This document shows, in pieces, positions 57,008-64,000 of a stretch of DNA of 64,000 nucleotides. The first letter of the stretch is position 1; each line of letters starts with the position of its first letter. A model generated the notes under the pieces. The model was not told the origin of the DNA and made no database searches. It saw only the letters and a program-made list of their open reading frames with translations. The position numbers and the translations under genes are program-made. This DNA comes from Medicago truncatula (taxonomy: Eukaryota; Streptophyta; Magnoliopsida; Fabales; Fabaceae): contig NC_053047.1 of NCBI RefSeq assembly GCF_003473485.1, positions 5,409,001 to 5,473,000 of the forward strand. The letters are read 5' to 3'.

Positions 57008-58020
57008 TAGTACTTATTAAAAATTGATAATTTTTTTGTCAAAAATAAATGATATTCATTCATTCGAATTGATAGAGTACATCAATACAATATAAATTCA
57101 AAGTCGTTAAAAAAATGAATTGTGAACAAACTCACAACATCTATGTTAGTAGCATAAAACGACATAGTATCTCTACCTACGAATATGAATATATTCAAAT
57201 ATCTAGAATACTCATCTCTCCAGACATGCAATGTTGACGGCGTCAAAATCATTGATTGGATCTACACTTGTTCAAAGCTAATATTTCAACCTGAATTAAA
57301 TAATCATCGCACTAAGATGAAAAATCAATAAACACACCGCACAAAGACGAGAAATCAAAACAAACAGAAGCACACAAAGACGACAAAATCTCAAAAACAA
57401 ACGAAAGAATACCAAAAATGTATGGAACCTACTTATTTGAAGGAAAAACAATTCAAATGGGGGATGTTGGATCAAAATTGACCTTAAATCACCTCTTGTA
57501 GTAACAGCTAGATTTTGAAAGGAGAAAAAAAAATTGATAATAAAATTTTATAAGGGTCTAAACTTAAAAATGCATATGTAATTTTTTCTTTTACGCTGTT
57601 TTTTGTTTGATAGATTTCTAAATCGTCATTTTAAGAACGAAAACATTCAAAATAAATTAAATTTATTAAATTTTAAATTTAAAAAAGAGAAAATGAGACA
57701 TGCATCATCGGTGTAAATTATTTGTAAGGAAATGTTAATTAGTCCCGACACTAGTAAAGACTTTAAATGATAATTTTTTTGTAAAAATATGTGTTATAAA
57801 ATGCATTGAAAATTTAAAACTTTGACATTTTTGTAGAATAATTATTTAATTTAAAATGTTTATGTAAATTTTTTAAAAAGCGGTTATAATATATACTTAC
57901 ATGACAAATTGGATGTTGATGTAAAAACTAATATACACCGTCGGTGTACCTTCATTAAAAAAACCTTGAAGAAAGAAGAAAATAATTTCAATCAAAATAA
58001 CAACAGCTAGTGTGTCTCTC
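55796..58020. other. Intergenic with no gene seen
   Basis: AT-rich. Contains the (AAT)n repeat and text such as AACATAAGGGACTAAAAACAC near 56845 that recalls the MITE ends above. No supported ORF. Confidence 0.45.
56973..57007. repeat. (AAT)n microsatellite
   Basis: About eleven AAT units. Confidence 0.95.
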
Positions 58021-58103
58021 TCTCGCCGCACTGCCATCATTCAGCTCCGCCAAAAGCATCACCGCCGCACCACTTTACCCTTCCTTTAGCTTCCTGTGAA
58101 GAG
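58021..58103 (+). other. 5'-UTR exon of the DUF2039 gene
   Basis: A C-rich leader (CTCGCCGCACTGCCATC...) ends CTGTGAAGAG at a GTAAAAC donor. The matching acceptor is CCCAG at 59131-59135, leaving 27 bp of leader before the ATG. The transcription start is unknown and the intron 58104-59135 is inferred from these splice sites. Confidence 0.55.
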
Positions 58104-58142
58104 GTAAAACATACACTCTCTTGGTGATTCCATCATTGTTTA

Positions 58143-58975
58143 TTTTGTTGCTAAAAAAAAATTCATTTTTTGGGTTTTGTTTGAATCCTAAATTGGGGGT
58201 TTTTGCTTTGAGAGTACAATTTTTAGATGTGGAGCTGATTTTTCTCATTGGGTTGTTTCTCTTGACGGTATTTCATGTGGTTTTGATGGGTTTTTAGTTA
58301 GTTACTCTTTGAGTATAGGTTTGAATTTTGCAGACAAGGTGTTTGTTGAAATGTCACAATGAATTTGGTTATTTGGTTTTGAGCTGAACTTGTTTCTAAT
58401 GATTTTAACATGATTGTAAGTAGATATGATTTGTTGAGAATGTATGATTTCTTGTTTAGTTGGTAGAAATTTGTATGAATAGTCTTGTCTTTAAGGTGTT
58501 TCAAGGATTGATTTAGTATGAATTTAGATGTGTGTATGAATTTAGAGGTGTCTCTTATGGGCTATGGACAGTTTATGTATTCTAGTATTGTTTGTGTTTT
58601 TGTTAATTTTGTTGGAAAAAAATACATTTTTAGCGCTTCGGTTAAATCCAAAATTGGGGGTTTTGCTTGGGGGTGGGGTGCTGGTGGTTTCTGATTGGAT
58701 TGTTTCTCTTGATATTGTTTCATGTGATTGACGCGTTTAGAACTTGTTCTCTTTTGGTATAGGATTGGATTTTTCAAACAAGGTGTTTGTTGAAATGTTG
58801 CAACTTGCAATGAGTTTGGTTGTGTTGGTTTTTGAGTTGAACATGTTTCTAATTGTTTTAAGATGCTTGCAAGTAGATATTATTTGTTGAGATGGATGAT
58901 TTCTTGTTTGGTTGACTAATTGAAAATCCATATGAAAATGCTTTTAAGGTGTTTCAATAGTCGATTTAGTATAGA
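58143..58975. repeat. Diverged tandem duplication, about 400-bp unit, in the 5'-UTR intron
   Basis: 58143-58525 and 58610-58975 share in order AAATTGGGGGTTTT, TTGTTTCTCTTGA, ACAAGGTGTTTGTTGAAATG, TTGTTGAGA...GATTTCTTGTTT and TTTAAGGTGTTTCAA, with many differences between. Confidence 0.75.
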
Positions 58976-59162
58976 ATACATTTACATGTGTTTGTAAGAT
59001 GTGCTTAATTTTAGCTTGTGGAAGTTTATACTTCTTCAGAAGTGATTTTAAAAATTGAGTGGTTAGTAAATGTGATTCCCAATTATGGGGTTTGAGGCTA
59101 TAAAGGTTAGTAAATAATTTGCATCTTTGTCCCAGGGTCGTAGATTCGTAGAAGTAGTGAAG

Positions 59163-61577
59163 ATGAGTAGCAGCAAGAAAACTGGTCCCCCCAAACATCA
59201 GAACAAGATTGCTTGGAAACCTAATGCTGGTATCAAGATCAACGAAACTGTATGTATCTAACTTAACTCGGCTTTTTCTTTTAATATTAAATATAAAGTT
59301 TTAAATATATACATGTATATATAGATGCATGTAATAACACAATACAATACAGGAAGTTGGAGGAAGATTTAGACCTCTATCTGAGATAACTGGAGTGTGC
59401 CCTCGCTGTAAGGAACAAATTGATTGGAAACGACGTTATGGAAAATACAAGCCTCTTCACGAACCTGCCAAATGGTACTGTACTATCTTGCTTTTCCTTC
59501 TTTTTGTATATTTACATTAATAAAAATATTTTTTTTGTTCCCATTTTTTGGCATTTCGTTGATTGATTAGTTAATTGGGTTGTCCTTTTTGTTGTTTGGT
59601 TTATCGCAGTCAAAGATGTTCAAAACGTAATGTTCGCCAAGCTTACCATAATTTGTGTTTCGGTAAGTGGTATTATTTACACTTCATTTGTTTGATCTTT
59701 CTTTTTATTTTGGGGATTTGTTAAATGGGTATTTGCTAAATTATTAGTTGAATATGGGAAAAAATTGGATTTCTGGGAGTGTGGAGGTGGAAAGAAAACA
59801 GGGTATGAGTTCAATTAGTTCGAGTTTGTGAGTTTTCTAATGGAACACGTGTTTGTGAATAGTGGTTTTACAGAGATATCTGCAGAATTAGTGTACTTTC
59901 GGTTTAGCTTTTGCACAACTCAAATTGCTTCCCAATGCAATTTTGACCATGATTTACAGAAGCTAGCCTACAAATTGTAGCTTCCAGTTAGATGTGAGTT
60001 TGACACTCAACCCATCGTGAAAACAAACAGCCTGTTAGTATATTAGTATTATATGGAAGAAAATAATGGAATTTTAGGTGTGGAGGCAGAAAGAAAATAA
60101 AAAAGGGTGCGAGTTCAATTAGTTGGAGCTTTTGAGTGCCTGAAAAGTGATTTTGGGAGATATATAAAAACAGTGAGTGTAAACCGATAGAATTGAATGA
60201 GTAACACAATGGCATTTTAAGATGGTGAAATATGATTGAACGTTTAAGGTGTGAGTGAGTAGTTATTACACTGAAAGTGTCTAGCCTAGGTGAAATTAGT
60301 ATAAAACTTAAAATGGGATTTCCTTTGTGATTATTTGTATTTTACTGATTGGCTTTTATGTTTGTGTAGGTTGTGCAAAGGAGCATCGTGTTTGCGCAAA
60401 ATGTTGTTGCCGTGTGGAGCGTATAGTTGGAAGGTTGTCTTTCATATTTTATTTTTGATAATTGTTGTCTTTCACATTAGATGAAAGATTCACCAATTCA
60501 GTTTGTTTGTAACATTAAGTTTTATGCAAACTGAACGTTATTTAGCATTTCCTGACATAAATAAACACTCAACAAAGGATAAGAGAATCTTGGTTGATAT
60601 GAATTTTTGCTTCTTGTAGGGACGTTTCAGAAGTTGAGGCTGAGAAAAAGATGCTTGAAGAGGTTTCTTTCTGTTTCCCACCCCCTTTTGCATCTCTTAT
60701 TGTTGTCTTTTTTTGTACCTTTTGAATGTTAGACTTGTTCATCTTTTCATAGGTAGAAACTCAAAATAATTCTGGTATTTTTGCTGCAGGCCATTAAGAA
60801 CGCTAGCGAAAGAGAAAGAAGATCCCTATTGCGTGCTGTAAGATACTAAAACCAAGGCTATTCATTTTTTTTTTACAGCATATCCATTTATCCCAACTTG
60901 TTCTATTTAATAATGACATAATTTGAAATAAAACCTGACTATTGATTTGTAGGTTTACTTGAAAATCATTTCACTCAAGTTGAATTTGTTAAACAATAAC
61001 TATTTATGAAGTTCAGTAATACCTTTTGACGGTTAATTGATGCACAGTAACTCTTTTAACATTGTTGCATATACATGTAATTACATAATCTTTGGGTTTA
61101 TATTGATATTCTAAGGGTAAGACAAAGTCTATATATGCGATGATGTTAGGCATGATTCATTTCCTCTCCTGTGATGGGACTCTTTAATATGGCAAAGACA
61201 TACTTGTATTGTTCATACCATGTTTGGCATAACGTCTTGTTCTGAAACATGCATGCTACTGATATTTTTTCCTACTTTCACTTCACTATCAGATGAACAA
61301 CAAAAACAAAGCTAAGAGTTCAACAGACACCCCGACCGATACAAAAGATAACAAAGTAGGAGAATTATTTCCAAATTCTTCTTTGGAAGATTATGCCAAA
61401 AAGAATGGAGTTGTCAGGAAACATGACGATAGTAAAATTTGTGATAGTAAGCATGATGGTGATGAAAGTGAGGAGGAAGTTTTTGACGACGAAGATGATA
61501 ATGACAGTGCGAGTGAAGAGTGTGACGAGGACAACAATGAGAACGTTCCCGATGAAGTGAATGCCAAGAAGGAATGA
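59163..61577 (+). CDS. DUF2039 (C9orf85-type) CxxC-rich protein, 7 coding exons
   Basis: Exons 59163-59249, 59353-59474, 59610-59662, 60370-60433, 60620-60662, 60790-60837 and 61293-61577 join by GT-AG introns into 233 aa. Four CxxC pairs (C45/48, 70/73, 86/89, 96/99) lie in the order seen in the eukaryotic family whose human member is C9orf85: GVCPRCKEQIDWKRRYGKYKPL, AKCQRCSKRNVRQAYHNLC and RVCAKCCCRVE, with N-terminal PPKHQNKIAWKPN. Two zinc-binding units are likely (inference). The region 110-130 is charged and helical. The last exon is plant-specific and ends in an acidic tail (EEEVFDDEDDNDSASEECDED). The molecular function of the family is not established. Confidence 0.9.
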
Positions 61578-62782
61578 TTAAGGATATTTGAGTATATCAT
61601 TTTTGCAGAAATTACATTGTAGGGATACTTGCTTCTTTGCAGTTTGTTTTTGACATATTTATTACTAAATTTTGGGTGATTTGTTTTTGCTGAATACAAA
61701 TTTTGGATATTATCATATTCTTCTGTCAATCAAAATGTAACCAAAATAGATATCATGTGTCTGCTGTCAGTAACATTTAAAAGTTTTGTATGAAATATGT
61801 TCTTATTTGGCTACGAGTTGCTTTTATTTCAGTGCTTTTAACTTTTGAAGTCTAAATTTATTAATGGTTTTTTTTTATATATTATAATTATCATTTTATT
61901 GTATAAACATTGTACAGAACATTTCTCCTACTTCGAAAAATTATTTTTCGGTATTAGTGTATTGAAGGGTATTTTTGTAGATCTTCAAAATGAAAATAAC
62001 TCATGACAAACAAGCAAAACTCACCACCTTAAGCAAGTTAACAGGAGTCTGCATCCTGACTAACGATGATTGATTACTCTTGAAACGAAAGTAGATGTTT
62101 TATACCTATAACATGATTACTAAAAACACATTGAATGGATGAGAAACAGATCAACACCGAACATGACAGTCGCAACAGCAGTTGCAGTGGCTTCAAGGGA
62201 CTACCGGTCAACATGATACTCTTTTTTCTTTCACTAGATTTCATTCCTTTCATTTGTATTTGATGTTGTTCGTTGTTTGTCCTGTAACAAGTTTCATTGA
62301 GAAGAATAATGTCTCATCTATGGCCATGTTTGAAGTCTATGGCTATTTCCTCTATAAATATTTGTACATGATTTACTATCAATAACAACTCTGTAATTTG
62401 TCTACCTAAGAAATACAATTACTACACATTTAGAGGGAAGAGGAAAAACAAACATGCATAGTTTTTTTGTATGTACAGTCTCATTCCTCCCATTGTACAT
62501 TAATTAACTCATAACAATGTTAGAAAAGAATACACCTAATCCAATGTAATTGTCTAAAAAAATGAAAATAATATTTTTCCAATAGGAAAAATATCAATCT
62601 ATTCATCCAATCCAATGATTATTTCCTGAAAAATCAGTTACAAAAGCTGCTTGCTTAAATTTCAGCAGCAAATCCAATGATCAAGTTGTAGGAGCATAAG
62701 CTATTGTGTGCATATCCATTATCCAAAATCAACTCATCCCACAAAAGGAACTCAATTTACATAGTTTGGGACCATATCTTGG
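61578..62782. other. Convergent 3' flanks
   Basis: 3' flank of the DUF2039 gene followed by the 3' UTR side of the mitochondrial carrier gene. No additional gene supported. Confidence 0.5.
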
Positions 62783-63792
62783 CTAATCAGTTGAAACAAT
62801 ACCAGATTGCTGACCAAACGCTTCTTCATCTTTTGCGCATAGGCGCTCTGAGTGAACAGAAAATGAAATACAGTTAAAAACGAGTTAAAAATGTTAGCAT
62901 ACATAAACGATAGTAATATACAGGAAGATTCAAAGTATGCTCGATTTGTTTACTGCCAATATCTTCATACAAACAAAATTATAAGTAAAAAAAAAAACTA
63001 TCTTCCAAAAGGTAAAGTATGGCAGATTATCTGAATATAAGGTTGAATTACACCTATCTGGCATGCATATAATTTTAAGCTGAATCACAATGTATAAACA
63101 TATCTCAGAACCACAAAACTGGGATGTGGTAATACAAAATCAAGAAATAACCAAGTCGATGATTATTTGAACTATTTCAATATTTGAATGCACCAGACAT
63201 GAGTTTTAATCAAATACTCACAAGTCAATAACTAAATTTAAAATAAATATTTGTTTGAATAGTTGAATGCACATAATAAGCAAACAAGCTTATGAACGCA
63301 GACAATATCTAATCAGAGAACAAGAATTCTTACTCAGATATTCGTAAGCCAGTATCATTGAAGTACCCCATGCTGACATGCTGACAAATCTTGGACCTAA
63401 TCCTCTATAGACACCTTTCCAACCATCCTCACTGATCAATTCTTTAACAACTTGTTTAACAGAGCTTTTCTTTCCATGTCCCATCACCTGTGGTGCAAGC
63501 CATTGAGTCAGAAAAAATTAGGAGTCGGTTGACGAGCTAAAGTAAATATAATTGGTATTACATAATAATAGTAGTAAATTACTTCAAATGTTTTCCATTG
63601 TAGTTGTCATTGCTTAATTTATTTCAAAGAGAGAGAACTTGTACAGTCACCAAATTTATACTGGGGCAATACATGATTTAGTGTCTGTGTTCATAATATC
63701 TAAAACTACTAAAAGATAATAGAAGAACATGCAGAGAAAGAGAAAGTGAGAAGAAAACTGCTGTCTACAGGGATATACAAGAGAGAGAGAGA

Positions 63793-63840
<48 letters not shown>

Positions 63841-64000
63841 AAGACTGAAAACAGTAAAAATATAACAACCAATAAGGTTATGAATACCTGTAACCGAGTC
63901 TTGATTGTATCCAACGGAGTTGTAATGCACGATGCAGTAGCACCAGCAATGATACCCCCTGCTGCCTGAACCAAAACAATCTTTGGCAGACTAGGAGTAC
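62783..64000 (-). CDS. Mitochondrial carrier, SLC25A44-like (3' part; runs off the window)
   Basis: Inner-membrane solute carrier. Human SLC25A44 imports branched-chain amino acids; the plant substrate is unproven. Exons seen: 64000-63888 (partial), 63487-63334 and 62847-62783 with stop TAG at 62785-62783, all GT-AG. They encode the third carrier repeat. KIVLVQAAGGIIAGATASC leads to the signature PLDTIKTRLQ (P-x-D-x-x-K-x-R). Then comes the matrix helix with EDGWKGVYRGLGPRFVS, the last membrane helix (SAWGTSMILAYEYLK) and a short hydrophilic tail. The 5' exons lie beyond 64000. Confidence 0.9.
63779..63839. repeat. (GA)n microsatellite in a carrier-gene intron
   Basis: About 30 GA units with two GGGA interruptions, in the intron 63488-63887. 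Ser/Leu-rich ORFs here are only this repeat. Confidence 0.95.

Noticed and set aside
63656-63974. Ser/Leu-rich ORFs near the carrier gene
   Set aside because: Translation of the (GA)n repeat on the minus strand; only 63888-64000 is a true exon.
1-64000. CRISPR arrays, rRNA, tRNA operons or bacterial-type operons
   Set aside because: None seen. Repeats here are plant transposons, microsatellites and tandem duplications, and the genes have spliceosomal introns.

Overview
The window is nuclear DNA of a dicot plant. It is AT-rich, its genes have GT-AG introns, and most of the length is transposon debris. The gene content and repeat types (three BAHD malonyltransferase-like genes, a SIRE-type copia element, an Ogre-type LTR, short SINEs) point to a temperate legume such as Medicago or a close relative. 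The species name is inference.

Genes, left to right. (1) A four-exon QUARTET3-type polygalacturonase on the minus strand (1558-5007). (2) An inverted, divergently transcribed pair of CrRLK1L (FERONIA-type) genes. The left copy (11097-13237, minus) keeps signal peptide, malectin-like ectodomain and intron but ends before the membrane segment and kinase. The right copy (18747-22854, plus) is a complete 900-residue receptor kinase with a LINE fragment antisense in its intron. (3) Three intronless BAHD acyltransferases: 23592-24983 (minus), 36263-37654 (plus) and 54413-55795 (plus). The last two are a recent duplicate pair that share promoter and flank. (4) A seven-coding-exon DUF2039/C9orf85-type zinc-binding protein with a 5'-UTR intron (about 58021-61577, plus). 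(5) The 3' end of a mitochondrial carrier gene of the SLC25A44 type (62783-64000, minus), cut by the window edge.

Mobile DNA. 26629-31850 is a solo LTR with target-site duplication (TSD) CAACT. A second, Ogre-like solo LTR (29450-31711, TSD TTGAT) lies inside it. 39924-51676 is a full-length SIRE-type Ty1/copia element with two 1250-bp LTRs, TSD TAAAT, gag, pol and an extra 3' ORF, but with several coding breaks. It landed inside an older, decayed copia pol on the opposite strand. Between the duplicated BAHD genes and elsewhere are MITEs (two nested, of Mutator type), LINE 3' ends and two SINE families.

The most unusual signal is a recurring class of very small insertions. Each has about 9-40 nt, usually a poly(A) or poly(T) run with a few extra bases, between 10-22 bp direct repeats. 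I count twelve, five of them within 743 bp upstream of the first BAHD gene. They look like target-primed reverse transcription events that stopped almost at once. No tRNA, rRNA, CRISPR or bacterial feature was found. No entirely new multi-gene system is evident.
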